The notes below the pieces were generated by a model. That model worked only from the letters and a program-made list of their open reading frames with translations, was not told where the DNA came from and did not search any database. Source: Mariniphaga sp964540165 (GTDB lineage Bacteria > Bacteroidota > Bacteroidia > Bacteroidales > Prolixibacteraceae). Taken from it: a stretch of 36,263 nucleotides of DNA. Where the stretch lies: NCBI GenBank assembly GCA_964540165.1, contig CAZILU010000014.1, positions 1 to 36,263 on the forward strand. Reading direction: 5' to 3'. Positions 16,980-26,200 of the stretch are shown here, piece by piece. The position numbers and the translations under genes were made by a program. The stretch's first letter is position 1; each line of letters starts with the position of its first letter.

Positions 16980-17750
16980 TTACCAACTGCCTCCGGCACC
17001 ACCACCTCCAAAGCTGCCCCCCCCAAATCCTCCAAATCCTCCCGATCCGGAGGAGAAGTTGCCGAATGATCCCCGGTGTTGCCCACCGGACATCATTCCC
17101 AGGGCTATCCATAGCGGGATATTTTTCCCCGGTGAGTAGAATCGGGAGTTTCTGCCTTTGATCACCGGAATTATGATAAAAAACAGGATAAACATCAGGA
17201 TTACAAAAGGAACTCCTCCGGCCGATTCGGCCTGTTGCTGGTACTGCTCTGCGGTGTATTCCCCCCGGGTGATATCCATAATTACCTGCAATCCGTTTTC
17301 AATTCCTGCGATGTAGTTGTTCTCCATAAAGCGGGGTATCATCTCAGCATCTATGATGGTGCCGTTTACAATGGCATCGGGGAGTACCCCTTCCAGACCA
17401 TAACCCGTTGCGATGAATATCTGCCCCTTGGTGCTATTCGTTTTAGGCTTAATCAATACAACCAATCCGTTATTTTTCCCCTGTTGTCCAACGCCCCATT
17501 GCTCTCCAATCCGAAAAGCATAGTCGCCGGGATCGTAGCCCTCCAAATCATTAACCGTTACCACAACAATCTGCGTGGATGTCTCCTGTGCAAATTGCTC
17601 CAGCCGGGATTCCAGCCGGGAGTTATCCCCCGGATTAAGGATGCCGGCAAAATCATTGACCAGCCTCGGTGGATCCGGACGCGTTGGGATCTCCCCCCCA
17701 GCCATCCGGAAGGAGAAAATAATCAGGATAAAAAGTACTGCTTTTTGCAT
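16980..17750 (-). CDS. TPM-domain protein with glycine-rich tail (YgcG family)
   Basis: 256 residues. A signal peptide (about 1-20, MQKAVLFILIIFSFRMAGG) leads to a periplasmic TPM domain (about 30-165: LVNDFAGILNPGDNSRLESRL, TQIVVVTVNDLEGYD, WGVGQQGKNNGLVVLI, GYGLEGVLPD). One membrane helix follows at about 188-205 (VPFVILMFILFFIIIPVI), then a cytoplasmic tail ending in Gly-Ser-Phe repeats and a terminal Trp. TPM domains are alpha/beta folds, sometimes called acid phosphatases, that help with membrane-protein quality control or photosystem repair in other organisms. Here it ends the lemA-TPM-TPM operon, 8 bases after the shorter TPM gene. The biochemical role is unknown. Confidence 0.9.
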   Translation of the reverse strand: MQKAVLFILIIFSFRMAGGEIPTRPDPPRLVNDFAGILNPGDNSRLESRLEQFAQETSTQIVVVTVNDLEGYDPGDYAFRIGEQWGVGQQGKNNGLVVLIKPKTNSTKGQIFIATGYGLEGVLPDAIVNGTIIDAEMIPRFMENNYIAGIENGLQVIMDITRGEYTAEQYQQQAESAGGVPFVILMFILFFIIIPVIKGRNSRFYSPGKNIPLWIALGMMSGGQHRGSFGNFSSGSGGFGGFGGGSFGGGGAGGSW

Positions 17751-17758
17751 TTTTAAAT

Positions 17759-18196
17759 TTAATTACCAAATGAAATATCATTGGGCAGTTCATTAATGTC
17801 GTCAGGCTGATATGGGAAATGACACTTTAACTGTTCGCCGGCTTTTAAAATTCCGGTTGTTAATCCTTGGGTAAATTGTCCGCTTTTGAAATTTAAAGCC
17901 ATTTCATCTTTTATTTTTTCCCAAAAATTATCTGGTACTTTTTGATTGATGCCGGTATCACCAAGGATTGCGAATTTACGGTCTTCAAGGGCTAAATAGA
18001 GTAAAATGCCATTTCTCAAAGCTGTTTTGTTCATCTCTAACTTTTTGAAAATAAAGGCTGCCCGGTCAAGAACATCTTCTTTGCAATACTTTTCAATATG
18101 CACCCGAATCTCTCCCGATGTATTGGTCTCTGCAACGCGAATGGCGTTAATAATCTGTAACTGACTCTCTTCTGAGAAGTAGCTTTTAACATCCAT
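17759..18196 (-). CDS. Short TPM-domain protein without export signal
   Basis: 145 residues. A single TPM domain shows SGEIRVHIEKYC, TALRNGILLYLALEDRKFAILGD and the C-terminal helix FKSGQFTQGLTTGILKAGEQL. Unlike its neighbour it has no signal peptide or membrane helix, so it is probably cytoplasmic. It sits 11 bases after lemA and 8 bases before the long TPM gene; LemA plus two TPM proteins is a recurring set in Bacteroidota. The function is unknown; a shared role at the envelope is inferred from the cluster. Confidence 0.87.
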   Translation of the reverse strand: MDVKSYFSEESQLQIINAIRVAETNTSGEIRVHIEKYCKEDVLDRAAFIFKKLEMNKTALRNGILLYLALEDRKFAILGDTGINQKVPDNFWEKIKDEMALNFKSGQFTQGLTTGILKAGEQLKCHFPYQPDDINELPNDISFGN

Positions 18197-18207
18197 TTTT
18201 GTTTCTG

Positions 18208-18786
18208 TTAAAACTGCACTGTTGGCGGCTGTTCGGCTCCGGGACGGGCTTCAAAATAGCTCTTTTTATCAAAGCCAAGCAGCTTAGCATAAATCAATTG
18301 TGGAAATTTTCTTACATAAGCATTATACCCCTGCGTAACTTCATTGAACTTCATTCGCTCAACGGCAATCCTGTTTTCAGTCCCTTCAAGCTGCGCCTGC
18401 AGATCCAGAAAATTTTGATTGGCTTTCAGATCGGGGTATCGCTCAACCACGACCATCAATTTACTTAAGGCAGATGAGAGTCCCTCCTGAGCCTGGTTGA
18501 ATGATTCCAGGGATTCGGGCGTCAGATTTTGGGGATCGATGGTCACCGAAGTGGCTTTTGAACGGGCTTCAATGACCCCTTCCAATGTCTCCTTTTCATG
18601 TTCTGCATAACCTTTCACCGTATTTACAAGGTTGGGTATCAAGTCGGCCCGTCGTTGATATACATTTTCAACCTGTGCCCACTGGGAGGAAACCTTTTCA
18701 TCAAGATCTACCATGGTGTTGTACCCACAACTACTCAGGAACAGAGCGGATACGAAAATTAACGTGATGTAAATAATCTGTTTCAT
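18208..18786 (-). CDS. lemA: LemA family lipoprotein
   Basis: 192 residues from the ATG at 18786 (MKQIIYITLIFVSALFLSSC, lipobox Cys at residue 20); an in-frame ATG eight codons upstream adds charged residues before the signal and is less likely. The LemA domain is clear: SSQWAQVENVYQRRADLIPNLV, then TVKGYAEHEKETLEGV, then LMVVVERYPDLKANQNF and ENRIAVERMKFNEVTQGYN. The protein is all-helical and membrane-anchored. The molecular role of LemA proteins is unclear. It is the first gene of a three-gene minus-strand unit with the TPM genes and diverges from hutU across 125 bases. Confidence 0.93.
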   Translation of the reverse strand: MKQIIYITLIFVSALFLSSCGYNTMVDLDEKVSSQWAQVENVYQRRADLIPNLVNTVKGYAEHEKETLEGVIEARSKATSVTIDPQNLTPESLESFNQAQEGLSSALSKLMVVVERYPDLKANQNFLDLQAQLEGTENRIAVERMKFNEVTQGYNAYVRKFPQLIYAKLLGFDKKSYFEARPGAEQPPTVQF

Positions 18787-18911
18787 ATATTTTTTTTTAC
18801 GGTTACACAAATATTGATAAAAATATGTGAAATATCATCTCAATTTTCGGGGAAAGGCACTAATTTGCCGTTAGATTTCCAAAATTAACAGATAAACCAA
18901 TCGAATGAGCT

Positions 18912-20914
18912 ATGACTGAGGAACAATTCAAGCGAGCTGTAAGTGAAGGGATACCAAAGAAGTTGCCTTCCAGGCCACTGATGGATCCGGCTGTGAGCCG
19001 TGCTCCCCGGCGAATGGATCTATTAACCATGGAATTGAAAAAGCTTGCGTTAAAAAATGCCTTGCGTTATTTTCCGAAGGAGCTTCATCGGGAACTGGCT
19101 CCTGAGTTTTTTGAAGAGTTGCAGCAATATGGGCGAATCTTTATGCACCGTTTCAGGCCCCAATACGAAATGTTTGCCCGACCGTTGGATCACTATCCCT
19201 GTCATTCGACACAGGCGGCATCCATTATGTTGATGATCCAGAACAATCTGGATCCCCGGGTGGCGCAATATCCATACGAGCTGATTACCTATGGCGGAAA
19301 CGGATCTGTTTTTCAAAACTGGGCTCAATACCTGCTTACCATGCGCTATTTGTCTGAGATGACTGACCGTCAGACCTTAGCCATCTATTCCGGCCATCCA
19401 CTGGGACTGTTTCCTTCCCATTCCGATGCCCCACGGGTTGTGATTACGAACGGCATGGTGATTCCAAATTATTCATCCAGAGAGTTGTATGAGCAGATGA
19501 GTGCTTTGGGTGTGACGCAGTATGGACAGATGACGGCCGGATCGTATATGTACATCGGGCCTCAGGGGATAGTGCATGGGACAACCATTACCCTGCTTAA
19601 TGCTGCCCGCATCCATTCGAAGAATCAATCGGTGGGAAAGGTGTTTGTATCCAGTGGATTGGGTGGGATGTCGGGTGCCCAGGCCAAGGCGTCTGTCATG
19701 GCCGGAATGGTTGGTGTCATCGCAGAGATCAATCCGGCAGCTTTGAAAAAGCGGATGGATCAGGGATGGGTTGATGAGGCGTATGATCATCTTCCAACGC
19801 TTATCGATCGGATTCATCGTGCCAGCAGGGCGGGAGAGGCTGTTTCCCTGGCTTATCAGGGGAATGTGGTTGATTTATGGGAAATGTTGGCCCGCGAGAA
19901 TATTCAAATCGATCTGGGATCCGATCAGACCTCGTTGCACAATCCATTTGCCGGAGGCTACTATCCCGTTGGTTTATCTTTTGAAGCGTCGAACCGGATG
20001 ATGACAGAAGAGCCGGATCAATTTAAAGAAAGGGTGCAGATGTCACTTCGCCGGCAGGTAGCTGCGATTAATCAGGTGGCAGACCGCGGCATGTATTTTT
20101 GGGATTACGGGAATGCATTTCTGTTTTTTCTATTTCGGGGAATTACAGATATCCATCTTATGTGCAGGATATTATGGGGCCTCTCTACTTTGATTATGGC
20201 TTTGGGCCTTTTCGATGGGTTTGCACCAGTGGTGATCCGGAAGATTTGAGAAAAAGTGACCTGATCGCGGAGGAGACTCTTGTTAAATTGCTGAAAAAAG
20301 CTCCTCCTGAAATTACCCGCCAGATGGAAGATAATATTCACTGGATCCGTCAGGCAGGCCGTAACCAACTGGTGGTTGGATCCCAGGCCCGCATCCTATA
20401 TGCCAATGGTGCCGGAAGAGTCCAAATTGCCCGGGCATTGAATCATGCCATCCGCAAAGGCTATATATCAGCTCCTGTTGTATTGGGCCGCGACCATCAC
20501 GACGTTTCAGGAACCGATTCCCCTTACCGGGAAACCTCCAATATTTATGATGGTTCAGCATTTACCGCTGATATGGCTGTTCAAAATTTTGTCGGTGACA
20601 GTTTCCGGGGAGCTACCTGGGTATCGTTGCATCATGGTGGAGGCGTCGGTTGGGGAGAGGCAATCAACGGAGGATTTGGCCTGACCATCGATGGTTCGGA
20701 AAAAGCTGACAGAGCGATTCAACGTATGTTGTACTGGGATGTGAATAACGGATTGGCCAGACGCTGCTGGGCACAAAATTCACCGGCTGTTACCGCCATT
20801 CGTCGCGCCATGAATGAGAACCGTGAACTGAAGGTAACCATGCCTCACGCAAGCGATCCCGAACTGCTGGATGCCGTATGCAGCGGATCAGCGTCATCAT
20901 TGAATATCAAATGA
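18912..20914 (+). pseudogene. hutU: Urocanate hydratase, interrupted by a frameshifting deletion
   Basis: Urocanase converts urocanate to imidazolonepropionate in histidine breakdown, using tightly bound NAD. Frame 1 (from 18912) encodes about 404 good residues: YGGNGSVFQNW, SGHPLGLFPSH, QMTAGSYMYIGPQG, SGLGGMSGAQAK and YFWDYGNAFL. At about 20123 the homology moves to another frame, which continues VFSISGNYRYPSYVQDIMG through the active-site Cys in FGPFRWVC to the end at 20914. The family's usual LEAxRAGA segment after YGNAFL is missing, and the frame is one base short, so a deletion of 3n+1 bases (about 28) fits. Frame 1 runs on to a stop at 20247-20249, without the Cys. Combined length (about 667 codons) is normal. 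No other hut genes are near. It may be a recent pseudogene or an assembly error. Confidence 0.88.
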
Positions 20915-21228
20915 TAGGGGCGGTCGATTTCTCTGCGTAATTCATCAATGCCAAAGGCGCGGCTTTTGCGAATGAACTCACGACCATCAAAAAAGAGCAG
21001 TAGGGTTGGTGCTGCAAATACGCGGTATTGCCCGGCAATCTCAGGGTAGAGATCCGATGATATATAGACCAGCTTTATGTGCGGATACTCTTCCTGAATC
21101 AATTGAGACACCTTAGGTTTCAGTGCTTTACAAACAGTACACTTTTCGGTGGAGAAGTAGCAGAGAATGGCTGCCTCCTGCTCTGTTAAGCGGTTAAATG
21201 CATCCAGTGACCGGATCTCTTCAAACAT
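20845..21228 (-). CDS. Thioredoxin-fold protein
   Basis: 127 residues with a thioredoxin fold: strand ILCYFSTEK, redox motif C30-Thr-Val-C33, then VSQLIQEEYPHIKLVYIS and the cis-proline loop FAAPTLLLFFDG. There is no signal peptide, so it is probably a cytosolic thiol-disulfide protein. The CTVC active site differs from the CGPC of true thioredoxins, so redox potential and partners may differ. The last roughly 23 codons (ending SSSSGSLA) run antisense over the 3' end of hutU. It lies 9 bases after the CoA-binding gene and is probably the last gene of the porV-ispF unit. Confidence 0.85.
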   Translation of the reverse strand: MFEEIRSLDAFNRLTEQEAAILCYFSTEKCTVCKALKPKVSQLIQEEYPHIKLVYISSDLYPEIAGQYRVFAAPTLLLFFDGREFIRKSRAFGIDELRREIDRPYHLIFNDDADPLHTASSSSGSLA

Positions 21229-21237
21229 GGTAATAAC

Positions 21238-21489
21238 TTAAAATTGTCGGGTACGCAACATTACCAGGGTGCACCCTTCAACGGTTTCAATGCCTTTTGA
21301 ACTGAGTTTGTCTCTAAAAAGCGTGTTCTCGGTTCCGGGATTGAAAATAACACGTGCCGGATTTAATTTTTCAATCAGATCGAAATAGGGCTCCTGATGC
21401 TGCTCACTAATATAGAGGGAAACCGTATGAATTGAATCCTGGTCAGGAAATGCAGTTTGTATGGGAACCCCATCGATTTCACCTTCCCG
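21238..21489 (-). CDS. CoA-binding (YccU-type) protein, C-terminal part, cut by the assembly gap
   Basis: The last 83 residues of a small CoA-binding Rossmann protein (COG1832 type): REGEIDGVPIQ, then IHTVSLYIS, then YFDLIEKLNPARVIFNPGTEN and GCTLVMLRTRQF. Members are usually 120-140 residues, so about 40-50 N-terminal residues are lost in the N run. The reading frame happens to join that of ispF through the N bases, but the two are unrelated families and the fusion is an artefact. Function in the family is not established beyond CoA binding. It ends 9 bases before the thioredoxin-fold gene. Confidence 0.85.
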   Translation of the reverse strand, partial: REGEIDGVPIQTAFPDQDSIHTVSLYISEQHQEPYFDLIEKLNPARVIFNPGTENTLFRDKLSSKGIETVEGCTLVMLRTRQF

Positions 21490-21589
21490 NNNNNNNNNNN
21501 NNNNNNNNNNNNNNNNNNNNNNNNNNNNNNNNNNNNNNNNNNNNNNNNNNNNNNNNNNNNNNNNNNNNNNNNNNNNNNNNNNNNNNNNN
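21490..21589. other. Assembly gap (100 N)
   Basis: Exactly 100 unknown bases, the usual placeholder for a gap of unknown size. It lies between the IspF N-terminal two thirds and the CoA-binding C-terminal part. The missing coding sequence (about 50 codons of ispF plus about 40-50 of the second gene) needs roughly 270-300 bases, so the real gap is probably longer than shown. Confidence 0.97.
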
Positions 21590-21918
21590 ATATAAGGTTT
21601 TATTTTTGGCTGTTGGGCAGCCAGTGTGGTATCAATATTAACGATATCATATCCCTCCTCCCGTATCAAATGATGAGTTTTTTGCAGCAGAATCTTGCTG
21701 TCGATGTTTTTGTACTGATCCGATGTGTCTGGAAAGTGGGTGCCAATATCTCCCAGACTCACAGCACCTAACAGCGCATCGCATATGGCATGGAGCAGCA
21801 CATCCCCGTCAGAATGGGCAACCGTCCCCTTATGGTGTGGAATAAGAACTCCGCCCAGCCAAAGGGTTTCTCCTTCAGCCAACCGATGCACATCGTATCC
21901 CTGACCAACTCTGTACAT
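21590..21918 (-). CDS. ispF: 2-C-methyl-D-erythritol 2,4-cyclodiphosphate synthase, 3' end lost in gap
   Basis: The first 109 residues of IspF, the MEP-pathway enzyme that cyclises CDP-ME-2-phosphate on the way to isoprenoids. Metal ligands are D9 and H11 (YDVHRL) and H43 (LLHAICDALLGA); HSDGDV and IGTHFPDT are the usual substrate loops, and NIDTTLAAQQPKIKPY matches the NxDxTxxAxxPKI stretch. The family is about 158 residues, so about 50 are missing in the N run. The gene starts 2 bases after the porV stop, so it is almost surely in the same transcript. It is a trimeric cytosolic enzyme. Confidence 0.93.
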
Positions 21919-21920
21919 GC

Positions 21921-23096
21921 TTATCTTTGATTCTGGAATGCTTCAACGTCAAATGCCAGCGTAAACCGCAGGGTGTTGGCCAACGGATGATTCTGCTGTG
22001 TGGGCAGCATATAGGAGAAGTCAAGAGAGAATACATTCAGCTTAAAACCAGCACCGAGTGTCAGAAATTTTCGGTTTCCCTTGTTTTCATGCTCGTAGAA
22101 ATACCCGGCACGAAGTGCAAATTGATTGTTGTACCAGTATTCAACCCCTGCCGAGAGGTTGATCTCCTGTAGCTCTTCTTTCATGCCTCCCGGAGCATCG
22201 TTGAATGACTTGAACACTCCGGCAATTACCGATACATCGGAGTTGATGCCTCCCGGGTAGATGATGGCACCTTCCTCATAGTCCGTAGAATCTCTGGGAG
22301 GTGTTGGAACCAGTAATTTGTTCGCTTCAACAGCGAATGTAAATTTATTATATGCGTCAGCCTCGGTTGTATAGGCTGCTCCCAGTTTTAACATGGTAGG
22401 AATAAAGTCTTTGACTTCCCCTTCCGTGTACGATATTTTCGCTCCGATATTTTGAATGTTGATGCCGGCAGAGAAGATATTATCCTTTCTGTTGGCTCTG
22501 AATTCATTGAAATAGTAAAATGCAACATCGGCAGCGTATGAATTGCCGGGTCGTGACTCTACTCCACCGACCAACTGTCCTCCGGTCAGATCGGAACGGA
22601 TATAACGGATCGCAACCGATCCTGAAAAAGATTCAGACAATAACCGGGAATACCCCAAATCAATACTAAACTCATTCGGACTTTGCTGTCCAAGTTCCGA
22701 GTTGTTTTCATCGGTAAACATGATATCACCCAACGCAAAATAGCGCAATGAGCCGCTGACCGTCTGTACATCATCCAGTTTTTTATACCCCACCAGGTAG
22801 GCCAGGTTGATATCATCAACCAATGCCCTCAACCAGGGTGAGTAGGAGAGGCTAACCCCCATTTCACTCTCCATAAATGCATATTTGGCAGGATTCCAAT
22901 GCTGTGAGCTCAGGTCGGGTGTCGTACCAACGCCGGCATCGCCCATACCTCCGGCCCTCGAGTCGGGTGTAATGGCAAGGAATGGTACCGCAGTAGTGAT
23001 GGTGTTGGCTCCCGATGTCGTTGCCTGACCGTTCGCATATGGAGTAATGAAAATAGTAAACGATAACAAAATTAATAAACGAACAAATTTGATCAT
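21921..23096 (-). CDS. porV: Type IX secretion outer-membrane protein PorV (LptO)
   Basis: A 391-residue outer-membrane beta-barrel. The signal peptide is residues 1 to about 23 (ending YANGQA). Next comes TTAVPFLAITPDSRAGGMGDAGVGT, the conserved N-terminus of PorV, then HWNPAKYAFMES, and amphipathic strands to the C-terminus. PorV shuttles T9SS cargo from the SprA/Sov translocon to the attachment complex (PorU, PorV, PorQ, PorZ), where the C-terminal sorting domain is removed. It follows porU on the same strand with a 110-base space that has its own promoter-like motif. It precedes ispF by 2 bases. Confidence 0.95.
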   Translation of the reverse strand: MIKFVRLLILLSFTIFITPYANGQATTSGANTITTAVPFLAITPDSRAGGMGDAGVGTTPDLSSQHWNPAKYAFMESEMGVSLSYSPWLRALVDDINLAYLVGYKKLDDVQTVSGSLRYFALGDIMFTDENNSELGQQSPNEFSIDLGYSRLLSESFSGSVAIRYIRSDLTGGQLVGGVESRPGNSYAADVAFYYFNEFRANRKDNIFSAGINIQNIGAKISYTEGEVKDFIPTMLKLGAAYTTEADAYNKFTFAVEANKLLVPTPPRDSTDYEEGAIIYPGGINSDVSVIAGVFKSFNDAPGGMKEELQEINLSAGVEYWYNNQFALRAGYFYEHENKGNRKFLTLGAGFKLNVFSLDFSYMLPTQQNHPLANTLRFTLAFDVEAFQNQR

Positions 23097-23119
23097 AATG
23101 CTTTAAATAATTGGCGTTG

Positions 23120-23150
23120 CAAATATATAAATTGAATTGAATGGAACAAT
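23120..23150 (-). promoter_or_regulatory. Candidate promoter of porV
   Basis: Minus strand: ATTG (23147-23150), a 19-base spacer and TATATTTG (23120-23127, exact -7 box), with a start site expected about 15 bases before the porV ATG. It would allow porV-ispF to be transcribed apart from porU. Confidence 0.5.
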
Positions 23151-23206
23151 TTATCTAAACTCATTGAACGGTTCTTTTTGAGAATTAGTACGTGGCTTGT
23201 TAAATT

Positions 23207-26200
23207 TTATCGGCCTATAACCAGCTTCCCCGATTTTGAGGTGATATTTCCGTCGGAATTTTTTGCCGTAATTCGATAGATGTATAATCCGTTTCGTAGC
23301 GGCAATTTTGTTTGGGAGAAGTCCCATCGAATGGGATTGCTAATGGTTCCGCTTGATCCGACCGAATGGATGAAGTGGTCGATTCGTTGCCCGTTAGCGT
23401 CGAAAATTTCATAAAGAACCTCTAAAATGGCATTTGACTGGTTGTGTTCAAAGGAGATGAAGGTGTAGCTAACCATTGGATTAGGGTAACAGGAGACCCC
23501 GGAGATAAAAAAATCATCGGTTACCTCAAATTCGATCTCCTTTTCTGATGAGTTGTTGGCTACATCCCAAGCTTTAAGCTTCAGGCGATGTTTTCCAACG
23601 GGGAGGTTTTTCAGCTGAAACCGGATGGTTCCCCTGGTATAGTCATTGATTTCTGATTGATAGTGATTGTTTAAGACCAGTACGTTGGAGGGGTCGGAAC
23701 TAACCAGGGCTGTTATGTCGTGGCCGATGCCGGAGCCGGCGGTGTTAATGCCGTTTTTATCTTCAAGCCGGGCTATCAGCAGTGGATTCCTGCTCACCTT
23801 GTTCCCGGAGACAAACGCTTCAGAATCCAAGTAAAGTTCAATGTGAGGCCCTTCGTTATCGACCAGCGGGTTGGCCTCTCCTCCGATCAGGAAGTTTTCA
23901 AATGCCCCGGAAGCATCGGTTATTCCGTTATCGGCATAATAGGTGATTTTTCCTGCTCCTACGGCATACGACACATCTTTAGGAACTACGAAACTAAAAG
24001 AGAATTCTCCGTTTTTAACATCGGTTTCTCCCCGGTAAATGATGTTTTCCTGTACGGAAAATTTCATCGGTTTTTCTCCGGCATTACCTCTGCTGGTAAC
24101 CATCTGTTTCTTTTCATATACGGTTGATACCAGGCGGCCGTTAAATCCGGTCAGCTTGTTGTTTTGTTCGTCAGCGGTATAACCGGTGATAGTAATATGT
24201 TGGAGTGCACCCAGTGTGTCGGGCGCAGCGGTTGCATTACGCCCGTTAATTGACGTGGTAACAACCTTGTGGTGCGGGATGGAGAGCTTGAGCGCCGGAT
24301 TGGCTAATAAGCTGAAGTTTCTCTTGTTAATCGTATTTGCCGTGTTGATTTTAGCCAGACGCATAATGTCTCCCATCCGGTAAGGATTGCCCTGGTTGTC
24401 TTTTCTGAATACATAGGTGTAAAAGCTTCGGCTTAGCAGGTAATTGGAATAGGCAAAAACCAGCCGGGTAGTGGAGAATAGCCCGATACCTCCGCCATTC
24501 TGATTGAAAAGGATGTATTCCCCTGCCGATATTTCATCGGCATCAAACCGGCTGAATTCACAGGTAGCCGTAACAAAAACCGGGAGGTTTTTTCGGTTTG
24601 ACCAGGAATTTATGTGGCTGACATCCAGTACATTCTCTTTTGCCAGGTAACGGGTGTTGGCATGTCCTACATAATTGAGAATCAATACACCATCGTTTAC
24701 TTTTTGGTTAATGGCTTCCGTAACTTCCGGATAACTTTCACCTCCCGGGCCTGTTATTTGCGGAAAGGCATCGAAGTAAATTTTTTCAATCAGAAAATCG
24801 CTGTGATTTGTATTGACCAGGGTTGCCAGCTTCTCGGTATCTTCCATGTGCATATTCTCATCCTCATCGTCGGCAATGAAACACAACTTGTTTTTCCAGT
24901 CACCAAAAGCCTCCGGAGAGTTATACTCCCGGTTTTTTCTAACCATTAATTCTGCCTGATAATTGGTCGATGCCGGCAATCGTCCGATCCCAAGGTCTAC
25001 CGCCCCGCTATAAACGCTTTCTCCGGGATCCAACAAGGCAAAGAAATCATCGGTTACAAAGGAGGTTACCGGTTCAAGGGAACTGATTGACTGGTAGGTG
25101 GGGATCAGGTTCAGGCTGCCGGGATTAATTCCCCGGTTATCGTAACTGCCGTCACCAAATAAAAGAACATATTTTAATCTTTTGTTTCTGTCGTAGAGCA
25201 TTTTAATAAAGTTCCGTATCCCGGTGGCATCTCTATTTCCGGAACTAAATTCGTTATAAATTGCCTGGCTTGAGACGACTTCTACCTGCATGGCATCGCG
25301 AGTCCGGTGAAAGTCGGCTAGTTCATTGGCCTGTTTGGTGAAGGATGGGTTTGTGATGATCAGAAATTCAGGTGTATCGAGTCCGTGCAGATTTTGATTG
25401 ACAACGTTTCCTGTCAATTCCGGGACCGGAAATTGATTGTTTGGAGAGAAAGCAACCAGTTCGCGGAGCTCCGTTGCATCGATCATGCCGATTGCGCTGT
25501 TGCCATTGAATTGAAGCGCGATCTCTCGAACATCAAACAGGTCGGTCACATCCCATACCTTTAAGTCGGAGGTGGCTGCCTCAACCGTAAACTCAACAAC
25601 CTGTCCGGGACCATAGGCATTGATGTTTTGAAAATAGAGCGGATTGTTGCTGTTTTGCTTGATCTTTCGATGATAATTGAGTAAGATATAGTCGAGCCAT
25701 GCTTCGGCATTTCCTTCGTTACTCAGATATTTCAGACTGACCGTCAGGTTTTCTCCCGATGGCGAAACGGTTAATGTCTGGCGATTTTCGTGGGCGAACA
25801 GGCATTCTTTACAATCGATGCTTACTTTTGAGAAATTGATGCTGGCTGTTCTATTCTGGTTGGCAGTAATAACCATCTGAGATGGGTTAGATGATCGTGC
25901 CGCCGCATTTATGAGCAGGGAGATTTCACCCGAACTTGCCGGATCGATGATCGGAAATTGGTAGTTTCTTGTCGATCCGCTGACAAACTTATCTCCAAAC
26001 CACTCTCTGCCCGACTGGATCAGGTTGTAGCGGTCAGTCTCCTCTATGGCATAATCGAGAAAGGAGTTAATGGTTTGGGTTGCCGGGCCGGTTGGAGTAT
26101 CTGCCAATTCAATGTTTTTTACCGTTTCCGGCGCTTCGCTCAAAAAGAGATGACCTTTGGTTGTATAGGGATTCCGTCTACGGGTAAGAAAGGTTCCCGA

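Noticed and set aside
20121..20135. Programmed -1 frameshifting at the T6 run in hutU
   Set aside because: A -1 slip would restore the frame, but GTTTTTTC is not a proper slippery heptamer, and the conserved LEAxRAGA segment would still be missing.
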